54,185 nucleotides of DNA from an uncultured Chromatiaceae bacterium (GTDB taxonomy: Bacteria; Pseudomonadota; Gammaproteobacteria; Tenderiales; Tenderiaceae). The notes under the pieces were generated by a model. That model was not told the origin of the DNA. It made no database searches and worked only from the letters and a program-made list of their open reading frames with translations. This document shows positions 1-9,096 of the stretch, piece after piece; the stretch's first letter is position 1, and each line of letters begins with the position of its first letter. Location of the stretch: positions 1 through 54,185 of the forward strand of contig CALZIO010000013.1 of NCBI GenBank assembly GCA_945787785.1, written 5' to 3'. The position numbers were made by a program, and so were the translations under genes.

Positions 1-1
1 T

Positions 2-532
2 TTACTACTATTTACACTTTCGATGTTGTTCGTCCAACCGCTGTCAGCGCAGGAGAGCAATATCAATAAATATAAATATTTCGGTATTATGGCCGGCAGC
101 AGCACCTATAAAGAGCCAGGCTATAAATTCAAGGTCACTTCAGCCGCTGCTAAATTGGGTTTCCGGTTCAACCGCTTTCTTGGAGTCGAGTTGCACGGCG
201 GCTTGGGTGGGTCGGATGATGTGAATTTAGTCACCTTCGAATTGAATTATACGGCTAGTGCCTTCCTCAGGGCGGACTGGTCGCCAAACTCTGATCAGCG
301 CATCAAGCTTTATCTGCTTGGTGGTATTACTGCAGCAGATTTGGAATTCACGTCAGGTGCTACAAATACCTCATCAACAGAAAGCGGTTTCTCGTACGCC
401 TTAGGGATAGACCTGTATGCAAATCCAAAAAATGGAATCTATTTTCAGTGGGGTCGTTATCTGGACGGCACCCTGAATGGCGTGGACTACACATTGGATA
501 ACGCGGTGTTGGGATATATTAAGCGTTTTTAG
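2..532 (+). CDS. Outer-membrane beta-barrel protein, 5' truncated by the window edge
   Basis: The reading frame is open to the first codon of the window. The first ATG (23) would leave only about ten residues before the apparent signal-peptidase site LSAQ/ES, so the true start lies upstream and the gene is partial. The visible part has the end of a hydrophobic signal segment, then alternating amphipathic strands rich in Gly and aromatics (FRFNRFLGVELHGGLGG, FSYALGIDLYANP), and it ends in Phe (YIKRF). A terminal aromatic residue is the usual outer-membrane barrel signature. The size fits small eight-stranded OmpA-like barrels. No ligand can be inferred. A lipoprotein gene follows 45 bp downstream on the same strand, so the two may be co-transcribed. 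Confidence 0.75.
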   Translation, partial: LLLFTLSMLFVQPLSAQESNINKYKYFGIMAGSSTYKEPGYKFKVTSAAAKLGFRFNRFLGVELHGGLGGSDDVNLVTFELNYTASAFLRADWSPNSDQRIKLYLLGGITAADLEFTSGATNTSSTESGFSYALGIDLYANPKNGIYFQWGRYLDGTLNGVDYTLDNAVLGYIKRF

Positions 533-577
533 AAAAATTCGTTGTAACAATATTTAATAACTATTTGGGGTTTACTC

Positions 578-2272
578 ATGATGTTTAGAAAAAAACTTAT
601 CCTCGCCATGTTCGGGGCGACTATATCTTTGGGTCTTGCTGGCTGTGGCAGCGATAGTGATGGTAATTCAACGACGGGTCTTGCTGGGTTAAATGAGACC
701 AAGGCGGATGATGTTGCGCAGGATAGTGGTACTGATGCGCAGGATGGTAGCGCTGATGCTAGTACCGGAGATGATACCACTGGTTCATCTGTAAATAATG
801 CGCACACTATTGTGCTGACGTATCCCATTACAGAGTCAGTTGAAAATCTTGGTGGCGGAGTTTACAGGCGAGTCGGCAAAGCAATTGTCACCGACAATGA
901 AGGAAATCCTGTCCCTGATGGTACTGAGATTTACTTCAGTGTTATTGATTCGGTAATTGTTAAGGGGACTATTACATCAGCTAATGGTGACAGCATTACA
1001 GGTTCAGTTCTGACTGATATCGACCCAATGTTGGCAGATGGTAGTCTGACTACTTTTGAGACCGCCTATGTGACTAGAAATGAAGCAATCCATAGTATTA
1101 AGGCTGGCGACCACCTGTACCTGAAGGGGGAAAACCCAAGTGACGACGCTAATAGTATCGAGAATGCCGATGCCGAAGATAAGAACAGAATTATCAGTTC
1201 AGATGAAGGGGCAATTAGTGGTAATACTCTCAAGGTGAGCGAGGACTATGTATCCAGTTATCCCAATAGCGTATACACATCCGGAGTGACTGACTATGTT
1301 GTCGGCGCTTCGTTGCTTGGCGCCAAGATTTTGGGTAAGACGTATGACGACACTGGCGCCGCACAGCTTAACAATGTAGGTTTTTCAATCACCCAAAACG
1401 GAATAGCGGAGTTTGTTGTTGACTATCCCGCTAATCGTAGAGAGCTTAACTCCGGTTGCAACGGCAATTCGATAATAGACGAACGTTCGTTGCCACTTGG
1501 TTCTGCTCGTGTTCTTGTGGTTGCGAGTGCGGGTAGTCAAGCTATTACTCTGGATGATCGTTTCTGCTTCGCGCCGATATCGCCGTTTATTGTTGCTCAT
1601 GATTTTAATCCAGTTATAGATGCAGGAGCTGTGGATGCGTCTGAGTTTATAATTCCAGTAGAAGTGGAGGATGCAAATAACGTCAACGTACCTTATGCCG
1701 CTGTTGATATACACTCGGCACCTAGTTCTCAACTTGTGGATATTATTGAGGCGGAGTTGGTCGATGTACTAGGGAATCCTACGAGCTATACGGATCGTGA
1801 AGGGCGGGTGTTTGTGTATTTAAAAATAAAAGCTGATGCGAAGGCAACGAGTAGTGATACGGCAACAATTTCGGTGGAGTCTGGCGAAGGTGGTACGGAT
1901 ATATCGGTTGTAGTTCTTGCGAAGCCGAGTGAGGAAAATGCTTTAACAATTTCCCCATCGGTAGCTATTACCAAGATTGCTGGCGCGTCTGTTAAAACCA
2001 GTGGTATGGATCTGTCACTTACAGATAGTAATGGCAATGAATCCAAGACAGTCTATGCTCGCGTAAATTATACAACTAATACAGGTGATTTAATTGTTAG
2101 CTTAGATGCGGATTATGATGCTGTGAAGGATCGGTATAGCTATACTACCAATGCTGATGGGGAGTTTGAGTCCCTGGTTACAGTTACTGGTGGTGCTGAC
2201 GGTGATGCTGCGGAAGTTGTCTATTTTTACGGTCCGCTTGAGGTTAAAGCTACAGTAAATATTCTTCCGTAA
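578..2272 (+). CDS. Large lipoprotein with bacterial Ig-like domains
   Basis: The 564-residue product starts with a lipoprotein signal peptide (KKLILAMFGATISLG) and a lipobox LAGC, so it is predicted to be lipid-anchored at Cys22-23 depending on which of the two tandem ATGs is used. A low-complexity Asp/Ser/Thr/Gly linker follows (about residues 24-75). The remainder is beta-rich with Ig-like, invasin-type features: DNEGNPVPDGTEIYF near residue 105 and two later modules with DREGRVFVYLKI and TDSNGNESKTVY. Such modules usually serve as surface stalks or adhesive repeats. No catalytic motif is visible. The gene lies just downstream of an outer-membrane barrel gene and ends at a strong intrinsic terminator. 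The exact role is unknown. Confidence 0.7.
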   Translation: MMFRKKLILAMFGATISLGLAGCGSDSDGNSTTGLAGLNETKADDVAQDSGTDAQDGSADASTGDDTTGSSVNNAHTIVLTYPITESVENLGGGVYRRVGKAIVTDNEGNPVPDGTEIYFSVIDSVIVKGTITSANGDSITGSVLTDIDPMLADGSLTTFETAYVTRNEAIHSIKAGDHLYLKGENPSDDANSIENADAEDKNRIISSDEGAISGNTLKVSEDYVSSYPNSVYTSGVTDYVVGASLLGAKILGKTYDDTGAAQLNNVGFSITQNGIAEFVVDYPANRRELNSGCNGNSIIDERSLPLGSARVLVVASAGSQAITLDDRFCFAPISPFIVAHDFNPVIDAGAVDASEFIIPVEVEDANNVNVPYAAVDIHSAPSSQLVDIIEAELVDVLGNPTSYTDREGRVFVYLKIKADAKATSSDTATISVESGEGGTDISVVVLAKPSEENALTISPSVAITKIAGASVKTSGMDLSLTDSNGNESKTVYARVNYTTNTGDLIVSLDADYDAVKDRYSYTTNADGEFESLVTVTGGADGDAAEVVYFYGPLEVKATVNILP

Positions 2273-2291
2273 TTAGTTGTCTCGGTAAAGG

Positions 2292-2325
2292 CCCGCCACA
2301 GAAGTATCTGTGGCGGGTTTTTTTT
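2292..2325 (+). terminator. Rho-independent terminator after the lipoprotein gene
   Basis: A perfect 11-bp stem (CCCGCCACAGA at 2292-2302, TCTGTGGCGGG at 2307-2317) with a 4-nt AGTA loop is followed directly by a run of eight T. It lies 20 bp after the stop of the lipoprotein gene and before the convergent mnmC gene. Confidence 0.93.
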
Positions 2326-2373
2326 ATTTGTAGGGTTGGTTTAGTGTGGCTTTAAGTTGTGATATTGTATTGG

Positions 2374-4317
2374 CTAAAGGTGTTTTCTCATTAGCCGCAC
2401 TGCAAATCTTCCTGGATGTACAGCATTAATCACATCATCCATCAACGGTAGCGGCTCATTATTGAGCATTGATGCAATTAGCTCCGCCGTGATTGGGCAT
2501 GAGATTAGTCCGCGTGAGCCATGGCCGGTGGTAATAAAGAGGTTAGGTTGGTATTGCGCTGATGGATACTGGTGAGCCGGTTTGCCATGACGCAGGTCTG
2601 CATATGCTTTTCGATAAAACTCAATATCCGGTACAGGCCCAATTAAAGGCAGATGATCCTGAGTGGTAGTGCGAAAGGCAACGCGGCCTGAAGTGGCGGT
2701 GAGTGTTTCAAATTCAGGCAGTTCATTCCTTAACGCGGCTAGTATCTCTTTTTCGGATTCGGCTTTGAGTTCAGTAGAATTATCATCAAGGTCATAACTG
2801 GCACCAACACAATGCTGGCCTTTGTAAGCCGGGATGATGTAGCCGTCATAACAGACCGGTGATTTTAAAGCTTCGCTCTGTTGAGTGGTGGGAAGATAGG
2901 CTAGCTGGCCACGTACTTTCTGTAACTTAAAGATATCCATGCCAAGCAATCGTTCTGCATCGTAGCCATTGGCGATGATGACAGTTTCTGCAGTAGTAAT
3001 AACACCCTCAGCACCAATGATGCGCCATTCATGGTTTTCTCTTTTAAGTGTCAATGCTTCGTGGTGCAGCAGTGTGTTGATGTTGCCTTTCTGATCATCG
3101 AGCAACCATTGGCACAGTGCCGGCGGTTCGAGCCAACCGCCACCAGGATAAAACAGCCCGCCACGTTTTGTTTTTAGCCCGCAGCGTTCGCTGGCTTTTG
3201 CAGTGTCACAAATCTCCAGCACGTCTGTTGGCAGTCCAAGTTTTGCTAATCGCTGTTGTTGGTTTTCTTCGCATAGCTGCAACACACCGCTCTGAAACCA
3301 AGGCAGGTTTGGGTCGCGCTTTTTTAACTGATTGAGCCAGTGAACGGTGTGGAGAAAAGCGCTGAGATAAAATTGGCCCTCTGCGCTCATGTCCGCCGTC
3401 AAACGCGGCATGACGACACCGGCATGATTACCTGAAGCCTCCTGCGCAATCTTTGCATGGCGTTCAATCAGTGTGATTTTCCAGCCGTGCTCAGCTAATG
3501 CGTGACTGACTGTGCAACCTGCAAGACCAGCGCCGATAACGACAGCACGTTTTTCTGTGACGTGTACTGATGGATATTGAAACCAGGGTTGTGGGTGTGG
3601 TGTGTTTGTTGGAGTGATGAGCTGACCAACCAACATGTCGCGCTTGCGACCAAAGCCTGCTTGGGTGCCGACCTCGAATCCAACCTGCTTTAATCCCCGC
3701 TTGACCACACCTGCGGCGGTAAAGGTGGCAAAGCTGCCGCCAGTTTTAGTCAGCCGTGCTATCTGTTTGAACAGGTCCGTCGTCCACATGTCCGGATTTT
3801 TGCTCGGGGCAAAGCCGTCCAGGAACCAGGCATCTACTTCTGCATCGATGTCTGCGAACATCTCAGTTGCATCACCAAACAACAATGTCAGTGTAACCCG
3901 GCCGTTAAAGAGCTGACGTTGATGCAGGCCATGCACCAGTGGTGGATAGTGTGCTAGCAATTCGTCGCTAAGTTGGGTAAGTGTTGGCCAGGCACTTAAG
4001 GCATGCTGCAGATCCGTTTTTGTCAGTGGATGTTTTTCAACCGAAATGTAATTTAGCCGTGCATCCGATGGTGCGGTTTGCAGCGATTCATTCAGAGTGC
4101 AAAGAAAATTGAGGCCTGTACCAAAGCCGGTTTCGCCGATAGTGAAACTTGATCTGTTTTGCCAGCGAGTTGGCAGTTTGTTGCCTTGTAGAAAGACGTA
4201 GTGGGTCTCATCGACACCGCCATCGTTAGAGAAATAGATGTCGCCATAGTTACGGCATTGAGGGGTGTTGTCAGTCCAATCGAGCGTGGCGGGTTCGATT
4301 GGAAAATAGCGGCTCAT
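2374..4317 (-). CDS. mnmC: Bifunctional tRNA mnm5s2U34 biosynthesis protein MnmC
   Basis: This 647-residue protein matches the two-domain MnmC architecture and is near the usual length of about 660. The N-terminal SAM methyltransferase half carries GETGFGTGLNF (61-71) and DGFAPSKNPDMW (167-178). The C-terminal FAD-dependent oxidoreductase half starts with the Rossmann motif IGAGLAGC (261-268). In established MnmC enzymes the FAD domain removes the carboxymethyl group from cmnm5U34 and the methyltransferase domain then makes mnm5U34 in the tRNA wobble position. It is the second gene after a Nudix-like gene 18 bp upstream on the same strand, probably one transcript. No truncation or frameshift is seen. 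Confidence 0.96.
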   Translation of the reverse strand: MSRYFPIEPATLDWTDNTPQCRNYGDIYFSNDGGVDETHYVFLQGNKLPTRWQNRSSFTIGETGFGTGLNFLCTLNESLQTAPSDARLNYISVEKHPLTKTDLQHALSAWPTLTQLSDELLAHYPPLVHGLHQRQLFNGRVTLTLLFGDATEMFADIDAEVDAWFLDGFAPSKNPDMWTTDLFKQIARLTKTGGSFATFTAAGVVKRGLKQVGFEVGTQAGFGRKRDMLVGQLITPTNTPHPQPWFQYPSVHVTEKRAVVIGAGLAGCTVSHALAEHGWKITLIERHAKIAQEASGNHAGVVMPRLTADMSAEGQFYLSAFLHTVHWLNQLKKRDPNLPWFQSGVLQLCEENQQQRLAKLGLPTDVLEICDTAKASERCGLKTKRGGLFYPGGGWLEPPALCQWLLDDQKGNINTLLHHEALTLKRENHEWRIIGAEGVITTAETVIIANGYDAERLLGMDIFKLQKVRGQLAYLPTTQQSEALKSPVCYDGYIIPAYKGQHCVGASYDLDDNSTELKAESEKEILAALRNELPEFETLTATSGRVAFRTTTQDHLPLIGPVPDIEFYRKAYADLRHGKPAHQYPSAQYQPNLFITTGHGSRGLISCPITAELIASMLNNEPLPLMDDVINAVHPGRFAVRLMRKHL

Positions 4318-4335
4318 TGTTTGGGTGTATGCGGA

Positions 4336-4881
4336 TCAGGCAAGTGCGTGGCTTTTGGCCACCATTCTTTGAATTGACTCATCCCCTGATAACGTGTGCG
4401 TTTCATTTAGGTCTACCCAGGCCAGATCTTTTGATTCGCTACTGATGCTCAGCGGGGCATGGCGATTGGCCTCAAGCAGAAAGCGCACATCATAGTGATT
4501 GTGTGCCGGTTCATCCCCTCGCGCCGGGATCAGGTGAACGTCGACATCGAAGATGGAATCAGAAACGGCATGCAGGTCTTGCAAGCCAGACTCTTCCAGT
4601 CCTTCTCTTAGCGCCACTTCCAAGGTGTTGGCTTCACCGTCGGAATGTCCGCCCAGTTGCAGCCAGCGGTCGAGTTTACGGTGATGCGTGAGCAAGACAT
4701 GTGTTCGTTCTTGATCAATAATCCAGGCTGACCCGGTGATGTGCCCGATGCTGAGGCTGCGTTCAAAACAGTTGTCGTGCTGGGCGACAAAATCAATGAT
4801 CTGCGCCAGCATGTCTGCTTCATTGGCGTCAATGGGTTGGTGTTGGGCAAGTTTGTCTTGAAGATAATTTCTGTGCATCAC
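4336..4881 (-). CDS. Nudix hydrolase-fold protein with an atypical Nudix box
   Basis: The 181-residue product has a Nudix-like segment at residues 77-100 beginning GGHSDGEA and ending REGLEESGL. The core REx2EExGL that coordinates divalent metal in Nudix enzymes is intact. Spacing to the upstream acidic residue is off by one: the position of the first conserved Glu of Gx5Ex7RE is Ala, with Glu one residue earlier. This GGH-type variant occurs in a recognised Nudix subgroup of unknown substrate. The late segment KDLAWVDLNET is the usual last strand of the fold. The gene precedes mnmC by 18 bp, probably in one operon. The substrate cannot be inferred. Confidence 0.85.
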   Translation of the reverse strand: MMHRNYLQDKLAQHQPIDANEADMLAQIIDFVAQHDNCFERSLSIGHITGSAWIIDQERTHVLLTHHRKLDRWLQLGGHSDGEANTLEVALREGLEESGLQDLHAVSDSIFDVDVHLIPARGDEPAHNHYDVRFLLEANRHAPLSISSESKDLAWVDLNETHTLSGDESIQRMVAKSHALA

Positions 4882-4937
4882 TGCTGTCCTGCTTGAGTTG
4901 CGCTAGTTTATCACAGTGATTATTGGCTAGCTCAGGG

Positions 4938-5846
4938 CTAGATAGCGATGTTTTTTAGCCCTTTTGCGATGGCTTCAGTCAATAGCTCTGGCTCAAACTT
5001 GGTCAGGATTTCATCGGCACCCACAGACGCAGGGTGTTTCTCATTGACCTTGCCATCCAGTGATGTGTGTAACAGAACGTATATATCGTGAAGGCGCGGA
5101 TTGGCGCGGATCTCACGTGTTAGTTGATAACCGTCCATTTTGGGCATTTCGATATCTGAAATAATGATGGGCAGAAAGTCAGTCGCTTTGTCGTACTCAC
5201 GTGTTAGCGACTCAATCTTATCTAATGCCTCTTTACCGTCGCACGCAGTGAGGTGATTGATATTAAGCCGGTCGAGAATTCGGCTGGTCAGGTTGCGCGC
5301 CACTTTAGAGTCATCCACCACAAGAATGGTGCGTCCCCGCAGATGATTGTGTAATATCTGGTCGATATTGATGTCATGTATGTCCAGGTCCGTTTCAATT
5401 GTTTGATGCATGACTTGCTCGACGTCTATGAGTTGTACCAACTCTTCTTCCATGCGGATCACGCCGGTGATATAGCCATTGTTTGTACCGCCAGGAGGTG
5501 GGAGCACATCTTTCCACTCGCGGACGACGATACGATCTACGCCGGAGACCAGAAAACCCTGCGCAGAGCGGCTGAATTCCGCAATGATTACTTTTTGTTG
5601 TTCATCTTTATCCGTGTAGATTTGCTGGCGGCCAATGGCCATGGCTAAATCGATAACCGGGATAGAGTGGCCACGCAGTTCAGCCACGCCAACAACTGTC
5701 GCACTCGAGTGGGGTATTTGGGTCAAGGGCGGACGAGAGATAATCTCCTTGATCTTTAATACATTAATCCCGAAGTGTTGTTTGTTGTTAAGACGGAAGA
5801 GAAGTAGTTCCAGCCGTGTCGTCGAACTTTCCGTGTTTGTACGCAT
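4938..5846 (-). CDS. cheV: Chemotaxis coupling protein CheV (CheW domain plus receiver)
   Basis: The 302-residue protein has an N-terminal CheW-like domain (about 10-150; FGINVLKIKEII, GVAELRGHSIPVIDL, VVGVAELRG) and a C-terminal receiver domain (about 172-300; RTILVVDDSKVARN with Asp178/179, phospho-acceptor Asp231 in ISDIEMPKMDG, Lys283 in ILTKFEP). This is the CheV arrangement: it couples chemoreceptors to CheA and is tuned by phosphorylation. No cheA or cheW is in this window, but two chemoreceptor genes lie further along. It is divergent from ppiB. The neighbourhood does not indicate a dedicated receptor partner. Confidence 0.93.
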   Translation of the reverse strand: MRTNTESSTTRLELLLFRLNNKQHFGINVLKIKEIISRPPLTQIPHSSATVVGVAELRGHSIPVIDLAMAIGRQQIYTDKDEQQKVIIAEFSRSAQGFLVSGVDRIVVREWKDVLPPPGGTNNGYITGVIRMEEELVQLIDVEQVMHQTIETDLDIHDINIDQILHNHLRGRTILVVDDSKVARNLTSRILDRLNINHLTACDGKEALDKIESLTREYDKATDFLPIIISDIEMPKMDGYQLTREIRANPRLHDIYVLLHTSLDGKVNEKHPASVGADEILTKFEPELLTEAIAKGLKNIAI

Positions 5847-6014
5847 ACTATTTCCTGCTGAGTGATAAAGCTAATATCGGTTTAGTGTGCATTATCTTGA
5901 TCTTGCTAATATTGGTGTGGCCCGAGTCTAAGGGTTGCAGGAATCATTCTGATTTGATTGGAAAAAGCGCTACAATGAGTTATTCAATTAATAAATGTAT
6001 CTAAGGAGAATGAA

Positions 6015-6503
6015 ATGGTTGTTTTCTCAACAACACTTGGGGATATAAAAATCGAATTTTTTCCTGAAAAAGCGCCTGTGTCGGTCGAAAATTTTCTCCA
6101 GTATGTGGATGATGGTTATTTTGACGGCACCATATTTCATCGTGTGATTCCTGGTTTTGTCATTCAGGGTGGCGGTTTTACTGCTGAGATGGATCAGAAG
6201 CAGACCCGGGAAGCGATCAAGAATGAGGCCGACAATGGCGTGCTGAATAGCCGTGGGACGCTTTCCATGGCAAGGACCCAGGCCGTGGACAGCGCCACCT
6301 CGCAGTTTTTTATTAATCTTGCAGATAACGCCTTTCTTGATCACGGCGAACGCGATTTTGGCTATGCAGTTTTTGCCCGTGTGGTCGAAGGAATGGATGT
6401 GGTTGACAAGATTGCAAGCCTGCCAACTGCTGATCACGGCATGCACCAAAATGTACCTGTAGAGCCGGTCGTGGTTACGTCCGCCAGCCGTGTCGACGCA
6501 TAA
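6015..6503 (+). CDS. ppiB: Cyclophilin-type peptidyl-prolyl cis-trans isomerase B
   Basis: A 162-residue single-domain cyclophilin without a signal peptide, so a cytoplasmic PpiB type (E. coli PpiB is about the same length). Family hallmarks are [13 protein letters not shown] near residue 42, [19 protein letters not shown] in the middle, and the [18 protein letters not shown] segment late in the protein. The catalytic Arg of FHRV is present. The start ATG is preceded by an AAGGAG ribosome-binding site at 6003-6008. A Nudix gene follows 26 bp after the stop on the same strand and may be co-transcribed. Confidence 0.95.
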   Translation: MVVFSTTLGDIKIEFFPEKAPVSVENFLQYVDDGYFDGTIFHRVIPGFVIQGGGFTAEMDQKQTREAIKNEADNGVLNSRGTLSMARTQAVDSATSQFFINLADNAFLDHGERDFGYAVFARVVEGMDVVDKIASLPTADHGMHQNVPVEPVVVTSASRVDA

Positions 6504-6529
6504 TTTTTGAAAGCGAGCTGATTTGATTG

Positions 6530-6976
6530 ATGCCTCCTGAGCTAGATACCAATCCAATCTCTGCCGGAGTGGTGATCCTGCGTTCTATGGCGGGCGAGTG
6601 GCACTACTTATTATTGCGCGCCTATCAGTATTGGGATTTCCCCAAAGGCTTGGTTGAGGACGGTGAACAAGAGTTTGCAGCGGCCAAACGTGAGGTGGAA
6701 GAAGAGACGACTCTGGTAAATCTGGACTTCTGTTGGGGGTATGCCTTCTATCAGACCGCGCCCTATGGCAAATATCGTAAAATTGCACGCTACTATATCG
6801 CCCAGTCACCAGCGGGTGAGGTGGATTTACCCATATCTGAAGAGTTGGGCCGTCCTGAGCATGAGGAGTATCGCTGGGTGACAAAAGAAATTGCCTATGA
6901 TCTTGTGTCACCCAGGGTCAGGCAGGTGCTGGATTGGGCTGGAAAATTGATCCGTGATTCGAAAGTTAGTGACTGA
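6530..6976 (+). CDS. Nudix hydrolase, diadenosine polyphosphate type
   Basis: The 148-residue protein has a near-canonical Nudix box at residues 40-62 (G, five residues, E, seven residues, REVEEET), with Thr in place of the last conserved Gly. The preceding context YQYWDFPKG is typical of Ap4A/Ap6A-type bis(5'-nucleosyl) polyphosphatases, which cleave dinucleoside polyphosphates using Mg2+. The second segment, EEYRWVTKEIAYDLV, fits the fold. The ATG at 6530 is chosen; a TTG one codon earlier is possible. No strong Shine-Dalgarno sequence is visible, so coupling to ppiB just upstream is plausible. The substrate is inferred by family only. Confidence 0.87.
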   Translation: MPPELDTNPISAGVVILRSMAGEWHYLLLRAYQYWDFPKGLVEDGEQEFAAAKREVEEETTLVNLDFCWGYAFYQTAPYGKYRKIARYYIAQSPAGEVDLPISEELGRPEHEEYRWVTKEIAYDLVSPRVRQVLDWAGKLIRDSKVSD

Positions 6977-7194
6977 CTTACAGCTGGGCCGCATGACAAT
7001 TCGAGGTATCCCGGATTTATTTATCGATAGCCACGGACTTCCTACTTGCCCTTCGTCATGAAAAGTGTCTATTGTTACCAGGTGTCGGTTAACATTTGTT
7101 TACAATTGGATTGCTCTGATTTCCAGAAGTGGGCCATAAGACATTGTGTTAAAAATCTAGGTTTTTTCCTAATCTGAAGGTAGCAAGTCAAAGA

Positions 7195-7887
7195 ATGCGA
7201 ATTGCCATTGTTGAAGATGATCCCGTCCAAGCGGCGTTACTAAAGCTATGGTTGGTGGAAGAGGCGTTTGATTGCCATCTTTTTGAAGATGGTGAAAAAG
7301 CAATCAAGGCATTGCAAAAGGATAGCTATGATCTGATTTTGCTCGATTGGTATTTGCCCAAGTTTAATGGTGCCGAAGTGCTGGCCTGGATCAGAGATAA
7401 TCTGGATTGGAAAATCCCGGTAATATTTGTTACCCAGCGGGATTGCGAGGATGATCTGGCGTATGCTCTGGAACATGGCGCTGATGATTATGTGACCAAA
7501 CCGCTAAAGCCAGTCGTTTTAAAGGCTAGGATCCACGCCCTGTTGCGCCGGGTGAGAGGTGTTCAGAAAAACACAAATAATTCACAGAAATTTGACAGGT
7601 TTCGTTTCGATACTCAGAGTAATCAACTCTACGTTGATGACGCGCCTGTGACGCTGACTCAAAAAGAGTTTGAGCTGGCTCTGTTCATGTTCCGCAATTC
7701 AGGCCGCTTGTTATCCCGTTCACATTTACTTGAAAGTGTATGGGGCCATAGTGCCGATTTAAATACACGGACATTGGATACGCATATCAGCCGGCTGAGA
7801 AAAAAACTTAATCTGGGTGAAGACACAGGCTGGCGGCTGAGCTCAATCTATCATCATGGTTATCGTCTCGAATCAGTAACAGGATAA
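7195..7887 (+). CDS. OmpR/PhoB-family response regulator
   Basis: The 230-residue protein has a receiver domain (1-118) with acidic residues Asp8/Asp9, phospho-acceptor Asp51 in LILLDWYLP, and Lys102 in DDYVTKPLKP. It is followed by a winged-helix DNA-binding domain (about 130-227; LTQKEFELALFMFRNSGRLLSR, RTLDTHISRLRKKL). It is therefore a DNA-binding transcription regulator controlled by phosphorylation. No cognate histidine kinase lies next to it: the following gene encodes a small membrane protein without kinase motifs, so this is an orphan regulator in the window. Its 218-bp upstream gap may hold its promoter; no single strong candidate was found. Confidence 0.92.
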   Translation: MRIAIVEDDPVQAALLKLWLVEEAFDCHLFEDGEKAIKALQKDSYDLILLDWYLPKFNGAEVLAWIRDNLDWKIPVIFVTQRDCEDDLAYALEHGADDYVTKPLKPVVLKARIHALLRRVRGVQKNTNNSQKFDRFRFDTQSNQLYVDDAPVTLTQKEFELALFMFRNSGRLLSRSHLLESVWGHSADLNTRTLDTHISRLRKKLNLGEDTGWRLSSIYHHGYRLESVTG

Positions 7888-7960
7888 TTATTTGTTTTTC
7901 ATCAGAAATACAATGGCTGTCAGTCAGTCAGGCAGTTAAGATTATTAGGATTCGCTTTTT

Positions 7961-8617
7961 ATGAGAGCTCTGGATTTGCCGACCCCGCTGCGGCGATTCT
8001 TAACGTGGTCATACTTGGTTGTGGCGGTAATCGCACCGCTGATGGTATTGATATTCCCGGGTCAGCCCCCCTTGTCAGTTGATCAGGAGCTTCTCAGCGT
8101 TGAAAACGGCCGCATTGTTAACTATCAGCTTGCTTTAGGTGAAGGGGCGGATAAGTACACGGTCGATGTTGTGAATGACCTGAGTGGGATTGTCGCCAGT
8201 GTGGCGGCGGATTATCCCGATGGTAGTAATGCCATGTTGGCAATATTTGATGTGCATGATTCAGCCAGCGCAGCGCTTGTTAATCTAAAGGAGATGATCC
8301 CACATCAAAATGAAGAACAAGACTTGTGGGCGCGCCACTTTGCCTCGGATGGGGGTGAATATGTGATGCTGGCAATCATTGATAGCGTGCTGGTGATGAT
8401 AATTAGTGAACGAGAGTCATTGGCGCGGGATCGATTGGCCTCCTTACCCGTTTTAAATTACAACCCCAATCCAGGGTTGGGAGCCGTGTTGCGGCAGCAG
8501 CCCACGCTGTTTGTAATGGTGGCACTGGCTTTCTACGTTGTTGTGCAGTGGTTGCTGGTTCGTATGTTGTTTGTCTGGGCACGGATAGGTTTACCTGAGT
8601 CGGAGCCAGAGAGTTAA
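7961..8617 (+). CDS. Membrane protein of unknown function with two transmembrane segments
   Basis: The 218-residue product has a hydrophobic segment near the N terminus (about 14-33, YLVVAVIAPLMVLIFPG) and another near the C terminus (about 178-200, LFVMVALAFYVVVQWLLV). The roughly 140-residue domain between them probably faces the periplasm. No known motif was recognised. It follows the OmpR-type regulator by 73 bp on the same strand, which allows a regulatory or sensory partnership, but this is inference from position only. The codon structure is continuous and the start ATG gives a plausible signal-anchor, so the gene is judged real. Confidence 0.65.
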   Translation: MRALDLPTPLRRFLTWSYLVVAVIAPLMVLIFPGQPPLSVDQELLSVENGRIVNYQLALGEGADKYTVDVVNDLSGIVASVAADYPDGSNAMLAIFDVHDSASAALVNLKEMIPHQNEEQDLWARHFASDGGEYVMLAIIDSVLVMIISERESLARDRLASLPVLNYNPNPGLGAVLRQQPTLFVMVALAFYVVVQWLLVRMLFVWARIGLPESEPES

Positions 8618-8685
8618 GAGGGGGCGGACGGTTAACCAGCGCCGTTGTATACTGCATTACCTTATGTAGACAGGGAGGGAACATA

Positions 8686-8994
8686 ATGGATGAAGCAAAC
8701 GCAGATTTGCGCACCCGGTTGAATGCCGAGACGGGAAAATTGTCCTGGCCTGAATTGGAACGCCATTTCGCTCGAGGTGCGGTGATCAATGTTGATAAAT
8801 CGCTGGATTTGATCGATGTGGCAGTTTGCGTGGCCGAGGATAATAAAGCAAATATCGAGGCCTGGATGAAATCAGATGTCGTTAGTCACCCTTCCATGGA
8901 TGAGGTCAAGGACTGGGTCGAGCGCCAGCCTGATTTTTGGGCAGTGGTCGTGGCCCCATGGGTGTTGGTCCAGGAAGTCGCGCAAGACGCTTGA
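8686..8994 (+). CDS. DUF2288 family protein
   Basis: The 102-residue soluble protein resembles the DUF2288 family, recognised from the segments LSWPELERHFARGAVI, AVCVAEDNKANIEAWM and the C-terminal FWAVVVAPWVLVQE. No function is established for this family. The start ATG has a strong ribosome-binding site (AGGGAGG at 8671-8677). No membrane segment or signal peptide is present. It sits between a membrane protein gene and a beta-propeller-like gene, both on the same strand. The context does not suggest a specific pathway. Confidence 0.85.
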   Translation: MDEANADLRTRLNAETGKLSWPELERHFARGAVINVDKSLDLIDVAVCVAEDNKANIEAWMKSDVVSHPSMDEVKDWVERQPDFWAVVVAPWVLVQEVAQDA

Positions 8995-9046
8995 TTTTTT
9001 ATATTTTTCCATTAAGTATGTGGGCGTTTGTGCCGTTGCGTTGGAG

Positions 9047-9052
9047 TATAAT
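9047..9052 (+). promoter_or_regulatory. Possible -10 box upstream of propeller paralogue A
   Basis: A perfect TATAAT hexamer lies 45 bp before the ATG at 9097. No good -35 hexamer stands at the usual spacing, so this is only a candidate sigma-70 promoter. Confidence 0.4.
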
Positions 9053-9096
9053 GCCCCGCTAGTTTTTCAATTTACCCTGCATTTCAGTTTAAGGTG

